Part shown: piece after piece, positions 1 to 7,689 of the stretch
Numbering within the stretch: position 1 is the stretch's first letter
How the letters are laid out: each line of letters starts with the position of its first letter
From: Coprobacillus sp. CAG:698
Lineage (GTDB): Bacteria > Bacillota_I > Bacilli_A > ML615J-28 > CAG-698
Direction: 5' to 3'
NCBI GenBank assembly: GCA_000431235.1
Contig: HF988710.1
Span: 20,592-41,906, forward strand
DNA: 21,315 bases
Notes under the pieces: generated by a model
The model's input: only the letters and a program-made list of their open reading frames with translations
Database searches by the model: none
What the model was told of the DNA's origin: nothing
Position numbers and translations under genes: made by a program

Positions 1-9
1 CCCCCCCCC
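1..9. repeat. Poly-C tract (poly-G on minus strand) at window edge
   Basis: The window opens with nine consecutive C, the only such run in otherwise very AT-rich DNA. On the minus strand this is G9 or longer, lying 8 nt downstream of a TTGACA -35 box (18-23), so it would sit in a promoter spacer. Its true length is unknown because it runs off the window. It could also mark a contig edge or a sequencing artefact. Confidence 0.6.
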
Positions 10-17
10 ATCATTTT

Positions 18-23
18 TGTCAA
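18..23 (-). promoter_or_regulatory. Candidate -35 box next to the poly-G tract
   Basis: Read on the minus strand, TTGACA is followed by AAAATGAT and then nine G up to the window edge, exactly 17 nt. A -10 box would therefore begin just outside the window and drive a leftward gene that cannot be seen. The -35 match is direct; the promoter itself is inferred. Confidence 0.35.
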
Positions 24-42
24 TATTTTTTTTATTTTGTCA

Positions 43-71
43 TTGACATAATTAGATGAAAACGTTATATA
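43..71 (+). promoter_or_regulatory. Possible rightward promoter without a visible gene
   Basis: TTGACA (43-48), a 17-nt spacer and TATATA (66-71) resemble a sigma-A promoter on the plus strand. No plus-strand gene follows; a transcript would run antisense into the signal peptidase gene. In DNA this AT-rich the match may be chance. Confidence 0.2.
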
Positions 72-142
72 AAAATAAAAAAATGTATAAATATCTTTTA
101 TACAACTTTCTTCAAAGTGTATTTTTTTTGTTTTATCAAAAG

Positions 143-171
143 AAAAAAACTAGCCAATTAAATAGCTAGTT
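143..171 (-). terminator. Terminator of the signal peptidase gene
   Basis: Minus-strand hairpin with a 7-bp stem (AACTAGC/GGCTAGTT type; arms 165-171 and 148-154) and a 10-nt loop, followed by a T run (A at 143-147). The stem begins at the stop codon at 171. Confidence 0.8.
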
Positions 172-839
172 TAGTTATTGTCTGTTTCTTCACGAGCAGC
201 TTTTTCTTTTCTTAATTCTTCTAGTTCTGCCTCTAGTTGAGCTTTACTTTCTTCATTCTTCTTGTTTTCTAGTTGTTTTTGTACAAAGTATACTGCAAAG
301 AATATAGCTGCAGGAATTAATATCAATAATATAATACCTATAGGTTCACGTAATTTCATTGCAAAGCCACCTAGACCTGCAAATCTTTTTACATAAACTC
401 CTTGAATTTGTTCAGGTGTAATTAAATCAGGATCTTCAGATGGTGAGTTATCACCTTTCATGATGTAGCGCACTTCGTTTTTTTCGTTAGTTGTTTTGCG
501 AATAACTCTATGGGTAATTACAGAGCCATCTCCAGCAATGTATGTTGCAATATCGCCGACTTCTAATTTTGTAGCATCTACTTTTTTGATTATGATTAAA
601 TCGTTTTTATTAAAAGCACCATTGTAGTTTGGATCAGTTGTATAGTATCCAATTGTCATTGAGTCAGATACAATGATTAAAGGGGCTTTATTAAAAACTG
701 TTGGTATTCTATCCTTGTTAAGTGCTCCTTTTATTACTAAAGTCATATTGATAATAATAAGAGGTAAAAAAATAACCAACAAAACTATTCCAACAATGTT
801 TAGTGCAGATATCTTTCTTTTAGAAGTATTTTCGTTCAT
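171..839 (-). CDS. sipW: Signal peptidase I, SipW/ER type
   Basis: Membrane-bound type I signal peptidase of the archaeal/ER (SipW) subgroup, which removes signal peptides from exported proteins. The 222-residue protein has an N-terminal membrane segment (about 13-36) and the catalytic Ser motif SDSM (58-61). A THRV motif (109-112) supplies the His that replaces the usual Lys. GDNS (129-132) and a second membrane segment (about 166-187) follow. A charged Glu/Lys-rich tail (188-220) probably forms a coiled coil. GGAG lies upstream of the ATG at 839. The gene has its own promoter and terminator, so it is separate from the Rnf operon to its right. No SipW client such as a TasA-like protein is visible, so its substrate is unknown. 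Confidence 0.88.
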   Translation of the reverse strand: MNENTSKRKISALNIVGIVLLVIFLPLIIINMTLVIKGALNKDRIPTVFNKAPLIIVSDSMTIGYYTTDPNYNGAFNKNDLIIIKKVDATKLEVGDIATYIAGDGSVITHRVIRKTTNEKNEVRYIMKGDNSPSEDPDLITPEQIQGVYVKRFAGLGGFAMKLREPIGIILLILIPAAIFFAVYFVQKQLENKKNEESKAQLEAELEELRKEKAAREETDNN

Positions 840-871
840 GATTTTTTCTCCAATCGTTTTTTTCGCTTTTC

Positions 872-900
872 ATTTTACACCATAAAAAAATATTTGTCAA
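872..900 (-). promoter_or_regulatory. Promoter of the signal peptidase gene
   Basis: On the minus strand: TTGACA (895-900), a 17-nt spacer and TAAAAT (872-877), about 33 nt before the start codon. It lies just downstream of the Rnf operon terminator, which supports an independent unit. Confidence 0.75.
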
Positions 901-962
901 TAATAATTATTCTCATTTTTAAACATTTGTATAATTGTTTTAGTAAATATTCTCTTAATATA

Positions 963-996
963 AAAGAAAAAATGTAGTGATTTTACTCACTACATT
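963..996 (-). terminator. Terminator of the rnf/EET-like operon
   Basis: Perfect 10-bp inverted repeat (AATGTAGTGA, 971-980, pairing with 987-996) with a 6-nt loop, followed on the minus strand by a T-rich tail (963-970). The stem overlaps the last codons and stop of the Gx-like gene. Confidence 0.92.
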
Positions 997-1501
997 CGTC
1001 ATTATCATTATCGTTATTTTGAAATCTTTTTATAAGTTGTGCCCCAATTAAACCTATTACTATTCCAGCAATAGTACCAGAAATCAGTAAGGCAGGAAGG
1101 TAACCAATTATTTCTTTTGTAGAAGTTACAATACAAGCAGTAATTATTTGGCCAATGTTATGAAATACACCGCCTATAACACTTACTGTAATACAAGAAA
1201 ACCAATTTAATTTCTTTAGAATTATCATAACTAATAAACTAAGTATTCCACCTGTTAGGCTATATAATAAGCTATAAGCAGAACCAAATAGCCAACTAAC
1301 AAGTAATATACGAACCAAATTAACAATTGTTGCTTCTTTCCAGCCAAATCGATATAACAAAAAGATTATTGCTATATTAGGTAATCCTAACTTTATTCCT
1401 GGAACAGGAATAAATGTAGGAATTTGACTTTCAACGAAAGAAAGAATCATTGCTAAGGCTACAAATATACTTAAGTATGCTATTTTTTTAGTTGTTTTCA
1501 T
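983..1501 (-). CDS. Gx transporter family / heptaprenyl diphosphate synthase component I-like membrane protein (EetB-like)
   Basis: A 172-residue, very hydrophobic protein with about five predicted membrane segments, an N-terminal Lys-rich tip and an Asn/Asp-rich C-terminus. It resembles the family annotated Gx transporter or heptaprenyl diphosphate synthase component I (Pfam Hpre_diP_synt_I, from memory). The conserved-looking stretch PGIKLGLPNIAIIF lies at about 34-47. Such proteins often sit beside NusG-domain-II proteins, ApbE and flavin-dependent electron transfer genes, and I recall the Listeria EetA/EetB pair as this combination. Here it is the last operon gene, its ATG overlapping the TGA of the upstream gene (ATGA). 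A role in quinone, prenyl or flavin supply, or as an electron transfer partner, is inferred only. Confidence 0.72.
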   Translation of the reverse strand: MKTTKKIAYLSIFVALAMILSFVESQIPTFIPVPGIKLGLPNIAIIFLLYRFGWKEATIVNLVRILLVSWLFGSAYSLLYSLTGGILSLLVMIILKKLNWFSCITVSVIGGVFHNIGQIITACIVTSTKEIIGYLPALLISGTIAGIVIGLIGAQLIKRFQNNDNDNDECSE

Positions 1502-1845
1502 TGGATGTCCACAAAATTATCTGTACCATAAACTGTTATAGTCAGTTTGTTTGGTAAGCATGTAATTGTTTCTCCTTCTTTGCTGATTTTACCTTGATTT
1601 ACACAAATCTTATCTCTGCATGTTGCTTCTTTTAGCCATGCTTCATTGTTTTTAATAACTAAAATATTAGTTCCACCATTTAACTCATAAGTTCCTTCTT
1701 CTGTAAATGAATATCTGGCAACTTCAGAACCATTGATCCTAACAATTACTCCTGAACCTTGTTTTTTGCATAATTTAATTACTAAAAGAGAAATTAGAGC
1801 AATAACTAATATTCCAGCAATAACTAGTATGTCTCTTTTTTTCAT
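1498..1845 (-). CDS. NusG domain II-containing protein (EetA-like)
   Basis: A 115-residue protein with one N-terminal membrane helix (about 6-25) and an extracytosolic NusG_II-type domain. Three cysteines are visible: C76 and C81 in TCRDKIC, and C96 in TCLPNK, the signature of this family. The domain resembles the insertion domain of NusG, but the protein is no transcription factor because it is membrane-anchored and lacks the NGN and KOW domains. It overlaps rnfA by TAATG and the Gx-like gene by ATGA, so the three are translationally coupled. The same small pair occurs with Rnf and extracellular electron transfer loci in Bacillota. The biochemical role is unknown; the clustered cysteines could bind a metal or cofactor. 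Confidence 0.78.
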   Translation of the reverse strand: MKKRDILVIAGILVIALISLLVIKLCKKQGSGVIVRINGSEVARYSFTEEGTYELNGGTNILVIKNNEAWLKEATCRDKICVNQGKISKEGETITCLPNKLTITVYGTDNFVDIQ

Positions 1846-2393
1846 TAAAATGCTAAGAAAGCAAGAGCCATCATACCAGCAATAAGTAAGCTAATAGGAA
1901 TTCCTCTAAATGCTTTAGGAACAGCTTCTTCATCGATTCTTTCATGCAATGTACTAAATATTATCATAGTAATTGTTAAACCAATTCCAACTGCAACTGA
2001 AGTAATTATTGCTTCAACAAATCCTAATGAAGTTCCATTAATACATAAACCTAAAACAGCTCCATTTATTGCAAATGTTAAGAAGTCAACTTGACAGAAT
2101 CCTTCTAATTTTTTCTTAGAAATTAAATGTACAATTTCCACAACTACTAATACAACTAATACAAATACTATTGTTTGTAAGTATTCTACTTTTGCAAGTA
2201 AATACTTATTTATTGGCCATGTAATTAAAGTTGTGATTAACATTACAATTGTAGTTCCTGCACCAATTATTAGTGATTTTTTGATTGAACGATTATTTTC
2301 AATAACAGCACCAGTACCTAAAAATTTAAGTACGGCATAGTTATTTGACAAAATACCAGCAAGTAAAATACCAAGAGCGATTTTCAATGTCAT
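1845..2393 (-). CDS. rnfA: Rnf electron transport complex subunit A, cysteine-less variant
   Basis: A 182-residue, six-helix membrane subunit. RnfA and RnfE normally pair across the membrane and share a [2Fe-2S] cluster that passes electrons to RnfG. Family landmarks are present: SNNYAVLKFLG (16-26) and AINGAVLG (108-115). In typical RnfA these read NNFVLVKFLGLCP and NCAVLG. Here both cluster cysteines are Gly (G28 and G111); only C100 and C117 remain, at other places. The same loss occurs in the neighbouring RnfE. The gene is coupled by TAATG to rnfE upstream and to the NusG-II gene downstream. Family membership is fairly sure; normal iron-sulfur chemistry is doubtful. Confidence 0.83.
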   Translation of the reverse strand: MTLKIALGILLAGILSNNYAVLKFLGTGAVIENNRSIKKSLIIGAGTTIVMLITTLITWPINKYLLAKVEYLQTIVFVLVVLVVVEIVHLISKKKLEGFCQVDFLTFAINGAVLGLCINGTSLGFVEAIITSVAVGIGLTITMIIFSTLHERIDEEAVPKAFRGIPISLLIAGMMALAFLAF

Positions 2394-2998
2394 TACTCAG
2401 CAACCTCCTCTTTTGTTTCTAACTTTTTACCAATTTTTCTTATAACTGCAAGAACAATTGCTAATACTAAATATCCACCAAAAGCACCAGCTAATGTTTG
2501 GATTTTTATATTTTGTAAGAATTCAATCTTTAATCCAAAGAATGTTCCATTTCCAAGTACTTCACGGAATAAAGCACAAACAACCATAATTACTAAGAAG
2601 AAAGCACCAGTAATTAAAGCAGATATAATTGATGTGCCCTCTTTTTCCATACAAGAGATTTCATTTGCTTCTCTAAAATTAACAGCACTAACAGCTAAAC
2701 ATGCAAGATGAACACCTAACATATCAACTACATCTGGAAAATATGCTGACATAACCATATTAACAAGTGATGTAAAACCTGTTACTATTAAAATATATGT
2801 TGGAACTTTTGCTTTTTCAGGAACAATATTTTTGATTGCGGAAACGATGATTGATGTTAATAGTAAAATAACAATAACAGCAGCACCCATTCCAAGAGCA
2901 GCTCTAATATCGCTACTTGAAGCCATAACAAAGCCTGCACCTAATGGAATTAATAGAGAAGGTGTTCCTCTAAGAAGTAATTTATTTAAATTTGTCAT
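2393..2998 (-). CDS. rnfE: Rnf electron transport complex subunit E, cysteine-less variant
   Basis: A 201-residue membrane subunit of the RnfD/E (NqrD) family with about six helices. The diagnostic stretch KVPTYILIVTGFTSLVNMVM (64-83), followed by AYFP (85-88), matches the family pattern of IP-x-ILI...DL-x-x-AYFP. The first cluster motif LGLCP corresponds to LGAGF (19-23) and the second, VNCxxLGRAEA, to VSAVNFREAN (103-112). Both [2Fe-2S] ligands are therefore replaced, by G22 and S104. C100, C116 and C141 are elsewhere. The start overlaps the rnfG stop as TAATG. The helices and operon position support an intact subunit, but the electron path through RnfA/E must differ from textbook Rnf. Confidence 0.82.
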   Translation of the reverse strand: MTNLNKLLLRGTPSLLIPLGAGFVMASSSDIRAALGMGAAVIVILLLTSIIVSAIKNIVPEKAKVPTYILIVTGFTSLVNMVMSAYFPDVVDMLGVHLACLAVSAVNFREANEISCMEKEGTSIISALITGAFFLVIMVVCALFREVLGNGTFFGLKIEFLQNIKIQTLAGAFGGYLVLAIVLAVIRKIGKKLETKEEVAE

Positions 2999-4275
2999 TA
3001 GTTATTACCTCCATCTTTTAATGTTTTATATGTTGCAAAAGCATCCTTTGTAGCTTCTTTAATAGCGTTGCTTGACATTGTAGCTGAAGCAATTAGGGCT
3101 TTTGAACCATCGCCAAATGTTTCTTCAGTTAAGCCAACGAAACCATTTTTATAATCGCCTTCAGACCAGTTTTTATCAAAATTACCGAAATATTCTTGTT
3201 CAAAAACAAATTCATCAGCGTTCATCTTAACGATAGCTCCATTTTCATCGATGATAAAGTAAACATTCATTAATTGGAAACCAAAATTCTTTGTGTAGAA
3301 TGCATAATATGTTTTTTCATCAGCAGTAAATTTAATTGCTGAAACAACAGTGTTAAATAAATTAACTTCTACGTCTTCTACGTTAGTTACATTTTCAATC
3401 ATTCTATTTACTTTATTAACTAAAATAGTTTTTGTGTCTTTTCCATTAGCTTTTTGATAAGCTTTTGCTTCTGTTACTAATGTTTCATGTTCGCTAGTAA
3501 CATCTTTTCCTTCGACATCATATACAGCACATCCACCAAGTGGATTTGTTATAACAAGATACATTTTATCACTATCTTTCATTATTAAAGCAAATCCTGA
3601 ATCGTTATCGCCTTTATAGCCTTTTACGATATTTCCACTTCCAGCAATATCAGAGCATTTTAAGACTCCATTTGCTGCTAAGCCACTATGCTTTGTTGAA
3701 ATTAATTCTGATAAAATTTGATCATCTGTTTTAACAGCTTCTTTGATTAGATTATTACTAATTAGAGCATCAAATCCCTCAGTAATAGCTTCTTTAAAAG
3801 CGTTAGATGAGAAAGTCACTCCACTATATACACCAACGTCAGCTAGTGTTGAGTCTTTACCAACATAAGATAATGGATAGTCTTTAAAATCAAGTGATTC
3901 ATGGTATTCATTAACTTTAACGCCACAAATTTTACCATCACTTGTTACACCTACTGTGAAAACCATAGGTTCTTTTGAGTAATTTGATGTTGTTTCACAG
4001 CAGAAAACAAATCCTTTACCAGTAGTTTCATTATATACTTTGGAAACATGTTCTTTTATATTTGTTAATTTTGATGATGCAGCATTACTTTTATCATAAA
4101 TAAGTTCAAACTTTTCACCATCAGGCATAACTTCTTTTAATGGGGCTAATTCAGCACCATTTTTGTTTTCTTCGATTTTTGGACCAGTAATGAAATTTAA
4201 TCCAATCATAAGTAATCCAAACACTATAACAACTATTGCAATAATCAATGAAGATTTAATATATTCTTTTTTCAT
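2998..4275 (-). CDS. rnfG: RnfG-like protein with two FMN-binding domains
   Basis: RnfG is the periplasm-facing subunit that carries FMN covalently bound to Thr by ApbE. Usual RnfG is about 200 residues; this one has 425. It has one N-terminal membrane anchor (about 8-29). A first FMN_bind region (about 85-195) carries SGVTFSS (151-157, FMN Thr probably T154). A linker region (200-300) follows, then a second FMN_bind-like region (about 305-415) with ASATMSS (396-402, Thr T399). Both motifs match the flavinylation pattern S/A-G/S-x-T-x-S-S, each followed by NAxKEA. AGGAGG lies 8-9 nt upstream of the ATG. The duplication implies two extracytosolic flavins in series. Assignment rests on context and motifs; overall similarity to classic RnfG looks loose. 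Confidence 0.8.
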   Translation of the reverse strand: MKKEYIKSSLIIAIVVIVFGLLMIGLNFITGPKIEENKNGAELAPLKEVMPDGEKFELIYDKSNAASSKLTNIKEHVSKVYNETTGKGFVFCCETTSNYSKEPMVFTVGVTSDGKICGVKVNEYHESLDFKDYPLSYVGKDSTLADVGVYSGVTFSSNAFKEAITEGFDALISNNLIKEAVKTDDQILSELISTKHSGLAANGVLKCSDIAGSGNIVKGYKGDNDSGFALIMKDSDKMYLVITNPLGGCAVYDVEGKDVTSEHETLVTEAKAYQKANGKDTKTILVNKVNRMIENVTNVEDVEVNLFNTVVSAIKFTADEKTYYAFYTKNFGFQLMNVYFIIDENGAIVKMNADEFVFEQEYFGNFDKNWSEGDYKNGFVGLTEETFGDGSKALIASATMSSNAIKEATKDAFATYKTLKDGGNN

Positions 4276-4295
4276 TCTTTTATCCTCCTCACTGC

Positions 4296-5228
4296 TTATC
4301 TAATTCCACCTAATGTTCTTGGAACGCTAATTTTTTCAATTAATGGAACTAATAAGTTCATAACTAGAATTGAAATTGAAACACCTTCTGGGAATGATCC
4401 ATATTTTCTAATGGCAAATGTAATTAATCCACAACCAACGCAGAAAATGATTTTTCCTAAATTACTAATTGGTGTTGTAACATAGTCTGTTGCCATAAAG
4501 ATAGCACCAAATAGTAAACCACCTGCTAATACATGTGATAATGCAAATGTACAGCTTCCGTCAGCAATTAAATAGCAAAGGAAAACAGTTAATACGAATG
4601 TTAATGGAACATACCATTTAATTACTTTTCTTACTACTAGATAAATATAACCAATAAGTAAAGCTATAGCACAAGTCTCACCAATTGTTCCACCATGATT
4701 TCCAATAAATAATTGAAGTAAAGTTGGTATTCCAGCAGCATTTTTTCCCTCATTTAGAGCAGCTAAAGGTGTAGCACTTGATACAACATCAGGGTTAATT
4801 GGTTGTCCACCACCAGCAACTGATGCAAATGTTAATAACAAGAATACACGTGCAGCAATAGCAGGGTTAACTATATTTTTACCTAAGCCACCAAATAAGC
4901 ACTTAACAACGATAATAGCAAAAACACTTCCTAATACACATTGCCAAATTGCAACTTTAGTACTTAAGTTTAAAGCAAGAATAAGACCAGTAACAACAGC
5001 ACTTAAATCACCAATTGTTTGTTTCTTTTTAATACATAAATTAAATACAAATTCACTTAGTACAGCACTTATTACGCAAGCAAGTATAATCCACACGGAT
5101 TTTAAACCAAATATAACTATTGAAGCAACAGTTGCAGGTAATAATGCGATTAATACATCAAGCATAATATTTTTTGTTGAAGTACGACTACAAATATGAG
5201 GTGCAGCAGAAACATTTAGATTTTCCAT
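4296..5228 (-). CDS. rnfD: Rnf electron transport complex subunit D
   Basis: A 310-residue membrane protein of the NqrB/RnfD family with about nine or ten helices. GGLGKNIVNPAIAARVFL (113-130) is the family signature. SSATPL (150-155) matches the SGATPL site where ApbE attaches FMN to Thr (T153) on the outer face. The N-terminal PHICSRTSTKNIMLDVLIAL is also typical. Length is normal for Bacillota RnfD (about 310-330). The ATG overlaps the rnfC stop (TAATG) and a GGAGG-like sequence lies inside the end of rnfC. A potential covalent flavin here and two on RnfG give three candidate flavin sites in the core complex. Confidence 0.95.
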   Translation of the reverse strand: MENLNVSAAPHICSRTSTKNIMLDVLIALLPATVASIVIFGLKSVWIILACVISAVLSEFVFNLCIKKKQTIGDLSAVVTGLILALNLSTKVAIWQCVLGSVFAIIVVKCLFGGLGKNIVNPAIAARVFLLLTFASVAGGGQPINPDVVSSATPLAALNEGKNAAGIPTLLQLFIGNHGGTIGETCAIALLIGYIYLVVRKVIKWYVPLTFVLTVFLCYLIADGSCTFALSHVLAGGLLFGAIFMATDYVTTPISNLGKIIFCVGCGLITFAIRKYGSFPEGVSISILVMNLLVPLIEKISVPRTLGGIR

Positions 5229-6580
5229 TATTTGTTACCTCCTTCTTTTTTAGCTCTTTCATAGTTTTTCAAGAATTTCTTTGCTTTTTGATTAGCATCA
5301 AGTAATCTTCTATGAGCAGGACAAATATAAGAACAACTTGCACAGTCAACACATTGACGAACACCTGTAGCGATTAATTTTTGAGCGCGTACGTCTTCAT
5401 CTTTTTCCTTCAAAGCAAGTTCAACAGCAGGAACATCAATTTTGATTGGGCAATGATTAATACAACGTCCACAATGAATACAAATAGTTGGATCAGGGAC
5501 TGCACTATGTTTTTCATCAAATGCTAAAACACAGTTAGCAACTTTTACGATAGGATCATTAACTGAAACAACAGCATGTCCATTCATTGGTCCACCAATA
5601 ACAACTTTTCCAACCTCAGTTTTTAATCCTGTTTTTTCAAGTAAACATGAAATTCTAGTTCCAATTGGAGCTATTAAATTCATAGGATTAGCAACAGCAG
5701 GTCCATCAACAGTAACAATTCTCTCAACAAGAGGCATACCAGTTGATAAATATTCAGCCATCTTTGCTAATGAAGAAACGTTAATAATTATTGCATGGAA
5801 TGATGGGAATCTCTTTCCAGCAATGGCAACACGTCCTGTTGCATTATATAACATAACTTGTTTAGCACCTTGTGGATAAATTGTTTTTAATTCTTTTATT
5901 TCCACGTAATCTTTTCCTGCAAATACTTCTTTCATTTTTGCAATAGCATCAGGTTTATTCTTTTCAATACAAATCATAAATTTTGCATTACTTAAATATT
6001 CACTTAAATATTTTCTTAAATATTCAACACCTGATACAATTAACTCAGGATGATCTATCATCATTCTGTGGTCACTTGTAATGTATGGCTCACATTCAGC
6101 GGCATTAACTAATACTGTATCAACAGTATATGTACCATTTCTCATTTCATTAAGTTTAGCCCAAGTTGGAAACGCTGCTCCACCTAGACCAACACATCCA
6201 CTTTCACGAACTGCTTCTAAGAATTCATCAGCATTATTCATTACTGGTGCTTTTAAATTTGGATCTTTTTCCATTTTTCCATCGCTAGCAATATGAATTG
6301 CTAGAACTTCACCATTTGCACGCTTTAATGGAGATATTTCTGTAACTGTACCAGAAATAGTAGCATGAACTGGAGATGAAAATCTTTCACCCTCTTTGGC
6401 AATTAATTGACCAACATAAACATGATCACCAACATTAACAATTGGTACAGCAAGACTTCCTGAATGCATATCCATTGGTAGAATTACTTCTGTTGGAGTA
6501 GTAATTCTAACAGGTTCACATTTTGCAGTGTTCTTGTTATGAGCCAAATGTAATGAGGAAATATTTTTTCTAAAAGCCAT
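5228..6580 (-). CDS. rnfC: Rnf electron transport complex subunit C
   Basis: RnfC is the peripheral subunit that exchanges electrons with NAD(H) through FMN and iron-sulfur clusters. The 450 residues include an N-terminal barrel-sandwich region (about 25-100), the flavin/NADH loop GLGGAAFPTW (131-140), NAAECEPYITSDHR (159-172), and two 4Fe-4S motifs: C367/C370/C373/C377-Pro and C410/C413/C416/C420-Pro. All catalytic landmarks look intact, unlike those of RnfA and RnfE. An SD (AGGAGGAT) precedes the ATG at 6580. Since no rnfB follows, RnfC is the only iron-sulfur protein recognised in this operon. Confidence 0.96.
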   Translation of the reverse strand: MAFRKNISSLHLAHNKNTAKCEPVRITTPTEVILPMDMHSGSLAVPIVNVGDHVYVGQLIAKEGERFSSPVHATISGTVTEISPLKRANGEVLAIHIASDGKMEKDPNLKAPVMNNADEFLEAVRESGCVGLGGAAFPTWAKLNEMRNGTYTVDTVLVNAAECEPYITSDHRMMIDHPELIVSGVEYLRKYLSEYLSNAKFMICIEKNKPDAIAKMKEVFAGKDYVEIKELKTIYPQGAKQVMLYNATGRVAIAGKRFPSFHAIIINVSSLAKMAEYLSTGMPLVERIVTVDGPAVANPMNLIAPIGTRISCLLEKTGLKTEVGKVVIGGPMNGHAVVSVNDPIVKVANCVLAFDEKHSAVPDPTICIHCGRCINHCPIKIDVPAVELALKEKDEDVRAQKLIATGVRQCVDCASCSYICPAHRRLLDANQKAKKFLKNYERAKKEGGNK

Positions 6581-6593
6581 AATATCCTCCTAA

Positions 6594-7670
6594 TTAATTA
6601 TTTTGCTCTATAGGCTTTATTCCTGATGTATATTTTAATGATCCATCACTATAGATCCATAATACATCAACATTTTCTAATTTTTCAATAAGTGCTTTAC
6701 CTTCTTCATAACTCATACAAAATAGAGCTGTCGATAAAGCATCAGCTAATCCACTATCTTTTGTAATAATAGATACTGATATAAAATAATTGGCTGGCAT
6801 CAACGTTTCACAGTCAATAATATGATGGTATTTTACTCTATCAACTATAAAATATCTTTCATATGTACCTGATGTAACACATGATGTATCAGTTAAACTT
6901 AAATACATAGCATATTTTGAGTCTGGATTAAGGGGATCTTTTATTCCAATTATCCATCCACTTCCATCAACTTTAGTTCCAATTGTTCTAATGTTGCCAC
7001 CGACATTTAGAACATAACTCTTACATCCTCTCTCAACTAAAGCTTGGGCACTTCTTTCTACAGCATAGCCCTTACCAACAGCTCCAACATCTAAAGAGGC
7101 TTTAGAATCAGATATTCTTACGGTTTTATTAACTTTATCAATTTCTAATAAATCAATACTAGTATGTAAAGATGCTTCTTTAAGAACTTCCATATCAGGA
7201 ATTTTAGCTTCCTTAGGATTATCTAAAGCACTTTCGCGAGCATCATGCCAAGGTTTTAAAACAGCGCCTAACATGATATTCATTTTACCATTTGTTAATG
7301 AATATAATTCTTTAGCATATTCTAAGAAAACAATTAATTTCTCATCAACTTTTTGAGGTTCACCACCAGCATTTTTATTTATTGTACATAAATTCACTAA
7401 ATCAGAATACTCGTGGTAAATATCAAATAATTTATGATATTCTTCTAAAACTAAGGCAGCAGCATCACAATTTGCACTAAACGTATCTTCATCATCACCA
7501 GCATAACTATAAATATTACTTACTGTATCAAAAAATGTAAAATACGTTCTACCCCATGGTTTTATTTCTTCATTATGTGAAAAAATCGAGCAACCCGTCA
7601 AACAAATGAGTTGCCCGAAGATTAAGCACAGAACAAATATTTTTTTGTACATTGACAAAATCTTATTCAT
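6594..7670 (-). CDS. apbE: FAD:protein FMN transferase (ApbE), lipoprotein
   Basis: ApbE transfers FMN from FAD to Thr of exported flavoproteins; here the likely targets are RnfG, RnfD and perhaps the upstream lipoprotein. The 358 residues begin with a lipoprotein signal and lipobox LTGC (24-27), so the enzyme is anchored outside the membrane. Family motifs: DVGAVGKGYA (194-203), NVGGN (222-226), SGTYERY (267-273), HHIID (282-286) and DSGLADALSTALF (305-317), the last containing likely Mg-binding Asp residues. It lies 19 nt after the lipoprotein gene and 13 nt before rnfC. AAAGGAT precedes the ATG. FmnB of Listeria extracellular electron transfer is the same family. Confidence 0.95.
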   Translation of the reverse strand: MNKILSMYKKIFVLCLIFGQLICLTGCSIFSHNEEIKPWGRTYFTFFDTVSNIYSYAGDDEDTFSANCDAAALVLEEYHKLFDIYHEYSDLVNLCTINKNAGGEPQKVDEKLIVFLEYAKELYSLTNGKMNIMLGAVLKPWHDARESALDNPKEAKIPDMEVLKEASLHTSIDLLEIDKVNKTVRISDSKASLDVGAVGKGYAVERSAQALVERGCKSYVLNVGGNIRTIGTKVDGSGWIIGIKDPLNPDSKYAMYLSLTDTSCVTSGTYERYFIVDRVKYHHIIDCETLMPANYFISVSIITKDSGLADALSTALFCMSYEEGKALIEKLENVDVLWIYSDGSLKYTSGIKPIEQNN

Positions 7671-7689
7671 CTGTAATATCCTTTATTAA

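Noticed and set aside
116..129. Ogt with Gln in place of the Arg of the RAVG motif
   Set aside because: Residues 116-129 of Ogt read SSQAVGGAVGWNPI; Gln at this place is, as I recall, common in Bacillota Ogt proteins, so it is not a sign of inactivation. (Coordinates here are residue numbers of the protein at 9529-10038.)
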